NCBI RefSeq assembly: GCF_000150955.2
Contig: NC_011674.1
Span: forward strand, 930,001 to 994,000
DNA length: 64,000 nt
Origin: Phaeodactylum tricornutum CCAP 1055/1
Taxonomy: Eukaryota > Bacillariophyta > Bacillariophyceae > Surirellales > Neidiaceae
Direction: 5' to 3'
Shown one piece after another: positions 10,541 through 20,996 of the stretch (position 1 is its first letter; the number at the start of each line of letters is the position of its first letter). The notes under the pieces are model-generated. The model had not been told where the DNA came from. It saw only the letters and a list, made by a program, of their open reading frames with translations, and made no database searches. Both the position numbers and the translations under genes were made by a program.

Positions 10541-10809
10541 ATTATGTGCATCAAAGGGGTATTTAAGTTATCTGTATGTACACACATAAACCTTGTTGTA
10601 ACACTGCCAAATCAAACTCTGGTGGTGAAGGAAAAACGAACACTGTTCATACGATGGTTTTCGATATCTGGTACAATGGCAACGCCGAACAGAATGCGCG
10701 ATCCAGTCCTGAACTGACTCTGCATCTCTTGTTGCAGGAGTGACCACTGGGCAAGCAAGAATGCCACAATGGAAATCGTTGAATTCCACTGAAAGAATAA
10801 ATGTCTTTA

Positions 10810-11376
10810 TCAGCTGCTTGCAATGAGACGGAAGAGTTTTCGTCGGGACGCCTCGAGAGCAACACAGCGAGGACTGGAAAAGAAGTCTTCATCGTCGCCA
10901 GCAGCATTGCTTTGCACGTAGACGGTGGGAGACATTAAGCGCTTTTGGCGCTTGATCATGGAGCGAGTGGCGTCCGATTGACGCATAGACTTCGCCAGCT
11001 TCTTGAAAGTTCGTCGGTATTGCTCTTTGAGCTCGTCCATCCGGGAAACTTCGATTCGATGACTTGGCGTCAAATCAGGGGTCACACGATGAGCCGAGTC
11101 ACTGAAGGAAATCATTTGATCGGGGGCAGGAGACACGGCCCGATCATCGATGTCGTTCAAGTATGAAGGAGTGCCTTCATGCATAGGGAGATAAGGTTCG
11201 TGTTCGTCGTAAATGAGATCCAAAGACGTCGTTATCGATTCATGCGTCTCGTCGAGTTGAATGAAAAAATCATCGTCGTCAACATCAACATCAGCAAGTA
11301 TCGAATCGCTGGTTTCGAAGTCCAAGTCGTCCCAAGGAGCCGCGACAGAGACTGAATAGCAAGCGACTTGGCTCAT
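10810..11376 (-). CDS. Unknown acidic protein with a conserved-looking C-terminal helix
   Basis: 188 residues from the first ATG at 11376; the open frame upstream has only a TTG. The N-terminal half is acidic (VDVDDDDFF). The centre has a basic amphipathic stretch (MDELKEQYRRTFKKLAKSM, then RQSDATRSMIKRQK) that looks like a helix with a phosphorylatable Ser/Thr pattern. The C-terminus ends in SRRKLFRLIASS. There is no signal peptide or membrane segment. I do not recognise a family with certainty. It converges on the UCH gene. Confidence 0.6.
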   Translation of the reverse strand: MSQVACYSVSVAAPWDDLDFETSDSILADVDVDDDDFFIQLDETHESITTSLDLIYDEHEPYLPMHEGTPSYLNDIDDRAVSPAPDQMISFSDSAHRVTPDLTPSHRIEVSRMDELKEQYRRTFKKLAKSMRQSDATRSMIKRQKRLMSPTVYVQSNAAGDDEDFFSSPRCVALEASRRKLFRLIASS

Positions 11377-12456
11377 ACTGGTAATGTGAAGTGATAGAAG
11401 GTAAAAAGATCGAGGCAATGAAGATTACGGTATTGAAGAGCAGGTCCTCGCTGAAATTGTGTGGATAGGGGCCAAATTTGGGACGACTACTAAAAGAGAA
11501 ACGCCGCCTTTTCAATGAGCGTGACGGTAGGCTTTTCACGGTATCGGATGCTGACCTAGAGCCAAGGCTGGAAATCAGTCATTAAAAGGAGGGAGTCTTC
11601 TTTAGTTTTCGCAATTTTCCGTTGTATAATTAGTAGGTCTTGACCTTTCATTTTGTGGCCACGACTACACAAATTGTCCCGCATCTTTCGAAAAGACTCA
11701 AATGCCATCCGTTGCCGCTAGAAATTGTGCAATGTGACGGCAAAATATTGTCCAGTATCTTATTGGTCGTTAAAGGCGGTCGATTTTGTTAAATGAAAGT
11801 GGTCGAAAAGCGCCTTATTGCAATCTAGAACTTATTTGACCATCATGCACTCAACAAAATTTTATAATAGGAGGCCCAATACGTTTTTATTGTTTTGTAT
11901 TTAAGCTCTTTTTTTCATTGGTACTATGCTCAGCCATAATTTCGACATTCGTACTGTAAATACAATTCAAGGGCATTCTAGCCCAAGCCAAAAATGCCAG
12001 AGAAAGTCATAAATCGAACATTTTCGCTACCCCTGGGGCAGTGCAGGAATTTCAACGGGCATATTATCCTCTGTTTCGTTATATATTCTTTTACTGAGAC
12101 ATCACATAACAAAATTATATAGACATTGCCTTTCTGTTCAAGCACAAGAAGTATATGTCCCTGATTCATTAAAAGATATATATCATCCGCTGGGTCATTC
12201 TACCAAGCAGACGATTGTCTCGTATAGCTCTCGGAGGGAGAGAACGACACAAATGTCATACGATGACCTCACCATCGTGAAAGCAATTCCTGAAAGACGA
12301 CTGGTTTCTTTTGTCATCACGACCCAAATTGGATACGGCGGTACCTACTTTTAGAGGGCTCGAAGCAGGGCGGCAGAAACCTTGGACCGTGCCCGCATAC
12401 CATACAGCGACAACTTGATCCCACAAAACCGAGAACTCTGAGTTGCAGAATACACC
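11377..12456. other. AT-rich intergenic region
   Basis: 1,080 bp between divergent starts (unknown gene and cystatin). The stretch 11600-12200 is clearly richer in A and T than its surroundings. No ORF with coding character was found on either strand. I found no tRNA-like T-loop, repeat unit or hairpin worth calling. Confidence 0.4.
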
Positions 12457-12948
12457 ATGAAAGTCTTCTTGTCGCATCTTTTTCTGTTTTTCGTCTCGCT
12501 CTCATTTTCTTCCACATCTGCTACTATCGACAAACCTCAATTAATGCAACGACGAAATATGCCCGGAGGCTACTCCCCTGTCCAAGATCTCACCGATGAA
12601 GGCGTTCAGTCTTCCGCGGCGTTCGCGGTGTCCAAGCTTTCCGAAGCCACAGAGTCGTATTCTTTTCTTCCGCAGCTGCAGCAGTCGATGGAGAGCACAA
12701 GCTCTCCGAAAATGAAAGTTGCCAAGGCGTATCAGCAGGTTGTTGCCGGCATGAACTACCGAATGGTCATCATGTTGGAAGATCCTCAAACTGGATCGTG
12801 CTTGGGAGCGTTTGCCGCCACGGTCTATAACAGGTTCGGGGACTTGTCCGTTTCCAAGTGGAGCAAGGAAGTCTCCTGCGAGAAAGCCAGGGCTATGATT
12901 GAGTCTGCCGAAGAATTCCATCAAACCTACCAGGAAGATTTCAACTAA
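12457..12948 (+). CDS. Secreted cystatin (cysteine protease inhibitor)
   Basis: 163 residues. The first 22 or so form a signal peptide (MKVFLSHLFLFFVSLSFSS). The mature protein has the cystatin pattern: a Gly-Gly near the N-terminus (RNMPGGYSPVQDL), a helix-like stretch, and the QVVAG first hairpin loop in AKAYQQVVAGMNYRM, followed by beta strands. A Trp in the second half (SVSKWSKE) may play the part of the second loop, but the usual Pro-Trp is not seen. Cystatins block papain-family proteases in the secretory pathway, vacuole or outside the cell. The gene converges on a DUF1295 gene with 97 bp between stops. Confidence 0.85.
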   Translation: MKVFLSHLFLFFVSLSFSSTSATIDKPQLMQRRNMPGGYSPVQDLTDEGVQSSAAFAVSKLSEATESYSFLPQLQQSMESTSSPKMKVAKAYQQVVAGMNYRMVIMLEDPQTGSCLGAFAATVYNRFGDLSVSKWSKEVSCEKARAMIESAEEFHQTYQEDFN

Positions 12949-13045
12949 ATCATTTCGAGCGTAGTGCATATGTATGATTATACGAAAAGTTAGTTTTTTA
13001 CTGCCCCGGCCTTAGATTTCTTTACGCGTTGCAATTTTGCCTCTA

Positions 13046-14164
13046 TTACTGGTAGAAACTACCAATATCTCGTTCCGGTTCTCTCGAGGGTAGTCTCCAC
13101 GAGCCGCACGGAAATACGGCGGATGGGACCTCACGTTTCCAGTTCTCGTATAGAAATTGTCCGGAATATTTTTGCGCTTGTTGCCGTTCGACGTGAGGCG
13201 TCGCCACGAATAAAATCACACTGCTTACCGCACAGAGGCCCGTAGTGGCCCACAACCATGCCGACATGGAGTTCGCAAACGAGGGTAAGCCCGCTGTCCA
13301 GATACCTATCCAGAATAGTAGTTCTCCCGCATAGTTTGGATGTCGACAAAGCCGGTATACTCCGGCTACAGGACCATGGAAAATTTGACGAGGAGAGTCG
13401 TCGTTTTTCTCGTTCTCTTGATATTGTAGTTTGATCCGAAACTTTTGATAATCCGCTACCGTTTCTAAAACAAGTCCTATCCAAGCTATCGTGGTACCTA
13501 TCCATGCCACGCACAGTGACGGCTGGAGCTTCGGTCCTGGTGGATTTCGTAGAGAGTACAGAACCGGACTTGTCATCATTGCAAACATAACCGCCAGCAG
13601 GGAAGACCACCACAAACGTCCGGTCTTTAAAACAGGATCTTTGTCCAACCAAGGTTTATAGCCAGACCATTCGCGCACCAGCATGTAAGAACCAAGCCGA
13701 AACCCGTACAGGATGAGGGCGATGACCAAGGCGTTGCCAAGCCAAGTGGGCTCCGAGGAAAACGAAGCAAGCAAAAAGAGCCCCTGAAAGAATATACTGT
13801 AACCGTAGCCGACCTACAGAACGGGGTCAAAAAGCCGTGGTTTAGTTCCAGCGGTGTCGAGGGTAGGAGGTTGACGACTCTATATGACGTGACGTACCGA
13901 GTCAGAATAGTGATGGTTGACGAAGGCCAACGGCACTGTTACGATGGCCGCAATAAATGCCAGTGTAGCCAACCCGTAGTCACCATATTTCAAAGAAGAC
14001 GAATAGAATTCGGTGACCTGGTTCACTACATTGCTCAGGTCCGATGCTTGGCTTTCCAAAAAAGATGTGGAGAACGGCAATATCTGCAGAATTTTCATAG
14101 CTGTAGCAGAAAGCTCACTATTCATGTGATTGATCTTTGGTCGTCCGAACTCGAGTAATGACAA
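13046..14164 (-). CDS. DUF1295 / steroid 5-alpha-reductase-like membrane protein
   Basis: Exon 1 (14164-13898) and exon 2 (13813-13046) join in phase 0 across an 84 bp intron (donor GTACGT, acceptor TTCTGTAG). This gives 344 residues, or 331 if the start is the internal ATG at 14125. Six or so hydrophobic segments are visible. The C-terminal half has the DUF1295 signature GVYRLCRHPNYAGELLFWIG, the HPNYxGE motif shared with isoprenylcysteine methyltransferases and sterol reductases, which contacts a nucleotide cofactor. The substrate is not known for most of this family. The splice restores a membrane segment beginning VGYGYSIFFQGLFLL that lies across the junction. Confidence 0.82.
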
Positions 14165-14594
14165 GTTCGCGAAAATTTTTTTGGGCCTATCGGACCAGGG
14201 CTTACAATGAATAGCAAAATCACTGCTGTTCTCATTTACAACTACACCAGTAAGCTTCTCAGCCGGACGTTGTTGGTGTCGGGTTTAACGTGTCAGTAAA
14301 ATGTACGTCTTGTTTGGAATGAAGTTCTGACGGGGCGTTCGCTTCTATCGATCTGCAAATACTTCCACTGTCAAGACAGTGTTCGCTTTTTTATTATGCC
14401 AGCTAGATTTTTTGTCTATCGTTGAAACACACGAGCTATCACGCTATCACCCGTCGGATATTGGACAGGCAACCTTGAATCTAGCTGTACAAATTGGACG
14501 ACAAGCCCGGGCCATTTGACCAAACAAGAGAAACCTACCTATATTGTAACATATGCTTGATTATACACACTATGTTTAAAATTGATCTTGTCGG
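14165..14594. promoter_or_regulatory. Upstream region of the DUF1295 gene with a perfect inverted repeat
   Basis: 430 bp. A perfect 7-bp inverted repeat with a 2-bp spacer, CACTGTCAAGACAGTG, lies at 14366-14381, about 200 bp upstream of the DUF1295 start. It contains the CACTGTC half of the recurring upstream motif on both strands. No gene seen. Confidence 0.45.
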
Positions 14595-15881
14595 CTAGTC
14601 CTCTCTAGTCATTTCATCCAGGGCCTGCCCCAAATGATGCAAAACGTCGGGAGCCGTCATAGCCCGGCGCTTGTCGTCAAACGCACGTTTAGTTGCCCGT
14701 TTGACGGCACAACAGGCTGTCCAGCAAGATAGAGGGAGATCCTCTGTACTCACTGCCTCCCTATCCAATAAGATTGCGTGCCAGGAGGTAAAGGTCCCTA
14801 ATGTCCCAGCCAGAACATCTCCGATCCCACCCGATCGTTTCAGACCTCCTTCTTCGCCACAGGACATGACCTGTCTTTGATCCACGATTATCCTATCTTC
14901 TGCTCCTTTTCTTACAATCGTGGCGGCAGCGAGTTCTTCGTCGCTCGCATCCTCCATCGATTCACCGTTGTTGTCTTCACTTTTGGGAAACAGTCGTTGG
15001 TATTCGACCACGTTCGGCGTCAAGACTAGTCTGTCATAACCTTTCAAACTGGATCGGTAGACTGGCAAGCTCATCATGTACAAGGCATCGGCATCAAGCA
15101 CAAGATGGAGCTGCTGCGAGCGCGCCAATTCCAAAACGCGAGCCACTGCTTTCATGACGAGCGGACACCGCCCGAGGCCTGGTCCGACTACGAGACAGTG
15201 CAGCTTGGGAAGCATGTCGCCGATTTCATTCACCATATCATCCACCAACCGCTGGGCTGTATCGTGCTGTTCCAGAAAGTCTTCAACGGAAATACTGTCC
15301 TCTTTTTCTGCTAGATCGTAGTACTCCTTCACAACCGGATCGAAATCGGATGCGCTGTAGACGGGTGCCACCATGAGTTCTGGCGAATACGATTTGATCG
15401 GCAGAGTCGCTTCTTGTGCGCAAAAGACGAAGGCTAGATCCGCTCCGGCCTGCAAACTAGCCATTGCGGCGTAGTAAGGAGCTCCCGTGTAGCGGGCACT
15501 CCCGCCCAGCACCCCTACTCGACCCGAGGACCCCTTGTGCAGACTAGCGTCGAGGGGTAAGACGCAGCGCTCTATCGCGATCGTTTTGCCATCGTTCCAA
15601 GTTTTCATACTTTCGAATGGATTCGCTTTGAGTGTTGTGGCTATTGTCGTTGTTTTGTCCCGAGTTTGGTTCCGTGCCGACGGAAACGCGGGGAAGTCGT
15701 TCGATTTTCTTCGAAGGGTTGTCGTCGTAGTCGGTCGGTGATGCGAGGGTGAGCCGTAGAAAGCAGACACGGGATGTCGAACCGCTTGAGATCCAGGTAT
15801 ATCCAAGCAAAGTAACAAGGAAAGAATGGTCAGCGTTGGGGGACTACGAGATGGAGTAGATTGGCGGATCACTCTCATCAT
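14595..15881 (-). CDS. NAXD: ATP-dependent NAD(P)HX dehydratase (NAXD), organelle-targeted
   Basis: 428 residues from the ATG at 15881; another ATG lies at 15914. The enzyme uses ATP to repair hydrated NADH and NADPH. Family motifs are present in order: [48 protein letters not shown] and the catalytic [13 protein letters not shown] (Asp as base). The N-terminus is a signal peptide ([17 protein letters not shown]) followed by HPVSAFYGS, an ASAF-like plastid site. A second possible translation start lies further in (MKTWNDGKT region), which could give a form without the presequence, as is known for NAXD in plants and animals. The last point is inference. Confidence 0.9.
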   Translation of the reverse strand: MMRVIRQSTPSRSPPTLTILSLLLCLDIPGSQAVRHPVSAFYGSPSHHRPTTTTTLRRKSNDFPAFPSARNQTRDKTTTIATTLKANPFESMKTWNDGKTIAIERCVLPLDASLHKGSSGRVGVLGGSARYTGAPYYAAMASLQAGADLAFVFCAQEATLPIKSYSPELMVAPVYSASDFDPVVKEYYDLAEKEDSISVEDFLEQHDTAQRLVDDMVNEIGDMLPKLHCLVVGPGLGRCPLVMKAVARVLELARSQQLHLVLDADALYMMSLPVYRSSLKGYDRLVLTPNVVEYQRLFPKSEDNNGESMEDASDEELAAATIVRKGAEDRIIVDQRQVMSCGEEGGLKRSGGIGDVLAGTLGTFTSWHAILLDREAVSTEDLPLSCWTACCAVKRATKRAFDDKRRAMTAPDVLHHLGQALDEMTRED

Positions 15882-16320
15882 CGTCGGTTTGGCCTCTGTT
15901 GTGATGGGAAGCATTGAGTAGGAAAGATGGTGAGTCTTCCTGTGCTGTGTCTGCAGGAAACCCGTCAGTCTGTCCCGAAAAGGTCTCAAGTCACGTTTCC
16001 TGATTTGAATTTCACTGTCAGTTCCGAAACAAGTCTGGCCTGCGACTGTACTTGTTTCACCAGGATAGTTAGCACACGGACCCGTTATCGTATGTCATCA
16101 TCGCCACGAGACAGTTTCGCGTCAACCAGTCGCGACCATGAGGGTACGTTAACTATTGACCTTTCACAGAAGAACTTGCCGGTCAAGCTAAACGCTGCCT
16201 AGTGCCAGCCAGCCTCCGAGCATTCTATCCAGGCCCTCCTACCTGAACAGAACACAACCTTTTTCCCGTGCACTTTTTGTGGATGGAAGAACGCTAAAAG
16301 GGTGCATAACCAACAACTAA
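15882..16320. promoter_or_regulatory. Divergent promoter region NAXD / IRE1
   Basis: 439 bp between divergent starts. TTCACTGTCAGTTCCGAAAC at 16011-16030 is a strong copy of the recurring motif (reverse orientation) with the CGAA part. An overlapping plus-strand ORF here has no coding character. Confidence 0.5.
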
Positions 16321-19300
16321 ATGGGGGTACTTCCAACCGCTCGGCACCGCCTGGAGCCGGAAATTCCACGAGTTGAGCTTCCTTCTAGGCGGAGACTCCG
16401 GTCACATAAGGTCATGTTCTTTCAGTCTTGCTTAGTACTGGGTCTTGCGTTGTTCCAGCAGAATCGACAACCGCAGCGTGCCTTTGCGGATGCGAGCACA
16501 GTCGATCACACCGCATCTGGAACAGCCGTCCCGTCGACACGTTTGGATGCTTCTCATCTCGTCAACCGCGACACAGCTGGCACAGCCTTTGCGAGCTCCG
16601 TGGAAGCACGGAAAGAAGCTTTTCGAGAAAATACTGAGGAAGTGGAGTCCAAAACTCAGTCAATCCACAGGAGAAAAGACGTGATCATTGTGAATGCCGT
16701 AGACGGAACGGTCGCGGGCTTGTCTAAAGCAACCGGAGAGCTATTGTGGAAACGATCAGGAAACGTTCACTTGACGGAAGATTCTACGAGAAGCGGTATC
16801 TTTCCAAGATACGAGCAGCATCAAGAAAAGTCTCGAGATCAACAACACCATAGAGAGTCGGAAGCACCGACTTCGCGTCTACTCGATCCCCTGGTGGCCA
16901 CAACGACGACGACTACGCAAACATCATCAACGACAACGACTACTGCAGGCCGGACAATGGCCGTTCCTTCCATTGATGGTCACGTATACTTGACGGCAAC
17001 GTCGGTAAATGATGAAATCGACGTCACTGTGACGACCAATGTTGCCGACCTTGTTGCTCGATCGCCGTTTGTCGACAATCGTGGAAGTGTGTATACCGGT
17101 ACGAGAGAGTCAATCGTTTTCGCCATAGACGGAGACACCGGGCAAATTCTGCAAGCAATGTCTGTGGCGACCCCGCACGCCATGGCGGAGTATTCGAACG
17201 ACCTTACTCGGAAGGATCGGAATATCGTGTGGATGGGACGAGTCGACCACATTGTTTCGATCCATGATCCACGATCGGGGCATGTGGATGTGCAGTTTCG
17301 CACCGCCGAGCTGCAAAGTGTTAATGACATGATGCTTATCGAAACCGGTACGGGTGAGAACAACATTCACAATTCCAATGACCAAATAGAACGTCGCCCC
17401 CCTGTGTCCACACAAGATTTCGACGACATCAATGACGATCAAACGACAGAACAGGAGGGAAAAATGCAAACATCGACTAGCATAGATCCCCAGCGTTTTT
17501 GGCGAATGCAGACTGCTACTGGTTCGCAATCGGGATCGAACCACGATACACTTTCTGTAGTAGCAACTCCTAACGGCAATGTCGCGCTACGAGACACGGA
17601 GACTGGCTTGATCACGTGGCTTGCGACCGAAACATTTGATGCCCCTATCGCCTTTGCCATCGATACCGCAACTGGTCGTAGTCTTGGAGTGGATATTGTT
17701 CCTGATGCTGTCTCCCCTCACGGTTCAGTCGAGTACGTGTCTCAAGAAATTGCCCGTCAATTGGAACTGGTACGGAACGGAGGTGATCATAAGAATGGCT
17801 CGCCGTCCGATGGAGACGATCTCCCACTACAGCCAATTGTCGGCTCCTTGAAACACGGTGGTCAGCTATTTGCTATGCCTTTAGCAGGACGAGGTTCTCA
17901 AACAATACAATCGCCTACCGCTGTAATACATCGACCTTCTTTGGCCGCGACAGCTTCTTCGTCGTCGTCATCGTCTTCAGCGGCGGCAGCAGGCGCATCA
18001 ACAGCATCATTCTCAAGTCACTCACAAAGCAAACATCACGGCACCATAGTATCACAGATATCTGCACGCCAACATTCAAATCTCCAATACGAACAGCACA
18101 GATCGAAGACAATCAAAAAGTCGTGCGCCGCTGGGGGTCCCAATTTTCCAAGTTGTCTCGTCGGAGGATCCGGCCGATACCTTTCTAATGATCCATTTGC
18201 TCGGGGGCCGGGGGGCTCCTTTCTATCGGAAGCGGCGCCGCATGTTGATGAACATGCTATTGTGCCATTTTACCATCCCAGCTTTGGCTATGTTTCACCC
18301 GAACAATTCTACAATTTAAATCAGAACCAGCAGCAGGATGGTCGACAATACCGGCGATTGTTAAAGATTCTTGGCTGGTGGTTTCCTCCAACGTTGATTG
18401 GTTTATTCTTGTTGTCGTTCGAGTTGGGTCGGCGTAGGCGACACAAGGAAAAAGAGCTTGTGAATGACGAAGTTCATTCCAACACAAGTAGTGGCCCTAC
18501 TACGGTCGGGATCATTCAAGTCCAAGACGATGTCATTCTTGGGTATGGCGGGCACGGGACAGTCGTTTATAAGGGAATGTTGGAAGGAAGACAGGTGGCT
18601 GTCAAACGCATGTTAAAAGCCTATCATGCCAGCGCTGATCGGGAAATATCGCTGTTGATTGAAAGCGATGGACATCCAAACGTAGTTCGATATTTTCTCA
18701 AGGAAATTCGTGGCGATTTCGTTTACCTTGCGCTGGAGCTTTGTGATCTGTCACTTCATGATTTAATTGGAACCCTGCGGAATCGTTTCGACCAAACGCC
18801 CCATAAGGAAATGATATACGCGGCTTCATGCTCAGCATTGTGTGCAACGCGGAACGTGCTGCTACAAATTTCGTCAGGGATCAAGCATTTACACCACTTA
18901 CGCATTGTGCATCGAGACCTGAAGCCTGCCAATATCTTGCTTGCGGATGCGAAAGTAGGGAAACGCAAACGCAGCGGTAGAAGCATGGCGTCAGTGTTTG
19001 ACATCTTTGAACACGGCGATTATATAGCCAAAATATCAGATATGGGTCTCGGTAAGCAGCTCATGGGTCAAAGCAGCTACGGCGCCAGTGCACTTGGCGA
19101 AGTTTCCTTACGTGGACAATCGAATGGGGGACAACCTTCGATTACTGGTGCAGGACCTGGCAGTGTTGGTTGGCAAGCACCAGAAGTAATGGCGCTGCGA
19201 CTACCATCTGATGCAAGCGTCCGTTCGGACGGGAGCAGTGCGCTAAACGAATCATACCCAGATATTTCTTCTTTGGATGTGAACCCAAACGCGCGAACCA

Positions 19301-20718
19301 GTCGGTCCGTCGATATTTTTTCTTTGGGTTGCATCTTTTATTCTATGCTGATTCCTGGCTCGCATCCATTCGGAGAATGGTACGAGCGCGAAGCAAATAT
19401 TATGCACAACCGGCCAAATACACGGGCATTGAAGGAACTGTCTGTTGATGCGCACGATCTCGTCCAGCGTATGATCCAGAGAATTCCAAGTTCACGTCCG
19501 ACGGCGAAACAGGTTTGCGAGCACCACTTCTTTTGGAACGCCCAACGGCGGCTTTTGTTTCTGTGCGATTTTTCAGATCGACTAGAAACCGAAGGCATGA
19601 TGGGAGAGGAATCTTCATCTCCCTTCCTTACGAAAATGTTGGCGATCGAAAGCAACGCTTCTAGCGTGGTCGGTACGGCCTGGGATAGTACGCTTGATTC
19701 CGAGTTGGTGAACAACGTCCAACGCTTTCGCACGTACGATCCGTCATCGATTAGAGACCTATTGAGGCTGATCCGCAACAAGCACCATCATTTCGATGAG
19801 CTTCCAGAGCGTTTGAGGCTCGAAATGGGATCAAACACGGATGGCTTAATGAACTATTTTGATCGCAAGTTTCCAAAACTCTTGGCACATTGTTTTAATA
19901 TTTGCAGGAGTCTGTTCCCATTAAATGACTCATTTGCAATGAAATATGATGTAACGCCGTTGAGCCAGAGTACAATATACCAAGATGAACGTTCATCATG
20001 CATAATCGAAGAAAATACCAAGCTTACATCTGCCGAGGACTCAGACGCCACACCAGCAGTGGGATCCTCGAACGGGACGGACTCAACTCAAGTTTCCATA
20101 CGTGAGGATAAAGTTGCGGAGGCGCCTATAGTCACCAATGGTATCAAGCCAGATCTGGAAGGAGAAGAACCTACTACGTTTGTTGGATTGCAGTCCAAGC
20201 CTGAACTAGCATCAGTTACCGACGTTGGAAGTGAAGGTCCGTCCGGTCAAGAAATAGAAACTGTAGTGGTGTGGGAAGGCAGTACAGCCGCCAAAGCATT
20301 CAATTGTCGGGGTTGGAGTCGATCGGATGGCGAATGGACTCGCCGAGCCGATTTAAGTCTTCGAAAGCGAGACACAAACTTAGTTCGATGCGCGGAGGAC
20401 CCAAAGTTTCGAACTCGGCTTTGCAATCACTGGGATGCAAGCATGGGTACAGTTTGCCCTATGAAAACGAAAAACAAATGCGTGTTTGCGCATGGTCCAG
20501 TTGAGCTGCGAGTGAAAGAAGCGAAACGGAATCGCTGGGGGAAGCTTGTGGACCAAAACGGGGACGCCAAAAATCCAAAGCATTCTGGCGGCGAGGATAC
20601 ATACGGCGCAGCAACAACAATTGAGACGGAACGGAAACAGGAAGGCAAATGGAACACAGGCAAAACGTCCCACAATGCTAAGCGGAGTACGGGAGCGAGA
20701 AGGAACAAAACAACTTAA
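16321..20718 (+). CDS. IRE1: IRE1 kinase/endoribonuclease with C-terminal CCCH zinc finger
   Basis: One uninterrupted frame of 1,465 residues. A signal peptide is best seen from the internal Met at residue 32. The lumenal sensor (from about 120) has the PQQ-like repeat DGTVAGLSKATGELLWKRSG and a second one near 430-460. The membrane segment is at about 683-703 (ILGWWFPPTLIGLFLLSFEL). The kinase follows (about 738-1075) with VAVKRM, HRDLKPANILL and a DMG in place of DFG (as in plant IRE1). The RNase domain has FRTYDPSSIRDLLRLIRNKH, which keeps the catalytic Tyr, Arg, Asn and His. After about 160 linker residues comes a CCCH finger (LCNHWDASMGTVC, then KCVFAHG, spacing C-x10-C-x7-C-x3-H) at about 1367-1391, which standard IRE1 lacks. 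IRE1 senses unfolded protein in the ER and splices or cuts RNA. Confidence 0.95.
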   Translation: MGVLPTARHRLEPEIPRVELPSRRRLRSHKVMFFQSCLVLGLALFQQNRQPQRAFADASTVDHTASGTAVPSTRLDASHLVNRDTAGTAFASSVEARKEAFRENTEEVESKTQSIHRRKDVIIVNAVDGTVAGLSKATGELLWKRSGNVHLTEDSTRSGIFPRYEQHQEKSRDQQHHRESEAPTSRLLDPLVATTTTTTQTSSTTTTTAGRTMAVPSIDGHVYLTATSVNDEIDVTVTTNVADLVARSPFVDNRGSVYTGTRESIVFAIDGDTGQILQAMSVATPHAMAEYSNDLTRKDRNIVWMGRVDHIVSIHDPRSGHVDVQFRTAELQSVNDMMLIETGTGENNIHNSNDQIERRPPVSTQDFDDINDDQTTEQEGKMQTSTSIDPQRFWRMQTATGSQSGSNHDTLSVVATPNGNVALRDTETGLITWLATETFDAPIAFAIDTATGRSLGVDIVPDAVSPHGSVEYVSQEIARQLELVRNGGDHKNGSPSDGDDLPLQPIVGSLKHGGQLFAMPLAGRGSQTIQSPTAVIHRPSLAATASSSSSSSSAAAAGASTASFSSHSQSKHHGTIVSQISARQHSNLQYEQHRSKTIKKSCAAGGPNFPSCLVGGSGRYLSNDPFARGPGGSFLSEAAPHVDEHAIVPFYHPSFGYVSPEQFYNLNQNQQQDGRQYRRLLKILGWWFPPTLIGLFLLSFELGRRRRHKEKELVNDEVHSNTSSGPTTVGIIQVQDDVILGYGGHGTVVYKGMLEGRQVAVKRMLKAYHASADREISLLIESDGHPNVVRYFLKEIRGDFVYLALELCDLSLHDLIGTLRNRFDQTPHKEMIYAASCSALCATRNVLLQISSGIKHLHHLRIVHRDLKPANILLADAKVGKRKRSGRSMASVFDIFEHGDYIAKISDMGLGKQLMGQSSYGASALGEVSLRGQSNGGQPSITGAGPGSVGWQAPEVMALRLPSDASVRSDGSSALNESYPDISSLDVNPNARTSRSVDIFSLGCIFYSMLIPGSHPFGEWYEREANIMHNRPNTRALKELSVDAHDLVQRMIQRIPSSRPTAKQVCEHHFFWNAQRRLLFLCDFSDRLETEGMMGEESSSPFLTKMLAIESNASSVVGTAWDSTLDSELVNNVQRFRTYDPSSIRDLLRLIRNKHHHFDELPERLRLEMGSNTDGLMNYFDRKFPKLLAHCFNICRSLFPLNDSFAMKYDVTPLSQSTIYQDERSSCIIEENTKLTSAEDSDATPAVGSSNGTDSTQVSIREDKVAEAPIVTNGIKPDLEGEEPTTFVGLQSKPELASVTDVGSEGPSGQEIETVVVWEGSTAAKAFNCRGWSRSDGEWTRRADLSLRKRDTNLVRCAEDPKFRTRLCNHWDASMGTVCPMKTKNKCVFAHGPVELRVKEAKRNRWGKLVDQNGDAKNPKHSGGEDTYGAATTIETERKQEGKWNTGKTSHNAKRSTGARRNKTT

Positions 20719-20996
20719 GATGCATCCCTTTCCTTCATGTATTGGACGTTTACCCTAGCTAGGAAAAATTATTCATAGCCTATGAGACACAATGGGGCCA
20801 CATCGGACATTGCCGAACGATAGTGACACTCACATCAGTGACATCGTTCACTGTCAGATCCGCAAACACGAATGTAGGAGGCACAGTTCAGTTGTCGACA
20901 CAAATTTTACATAAAACTCACGGTCAACCATGGCGACATAATCGAAGCTGCCTAGAAACCCCCTCGTATTCGCAACAACAATACTTTGTTCGTATA

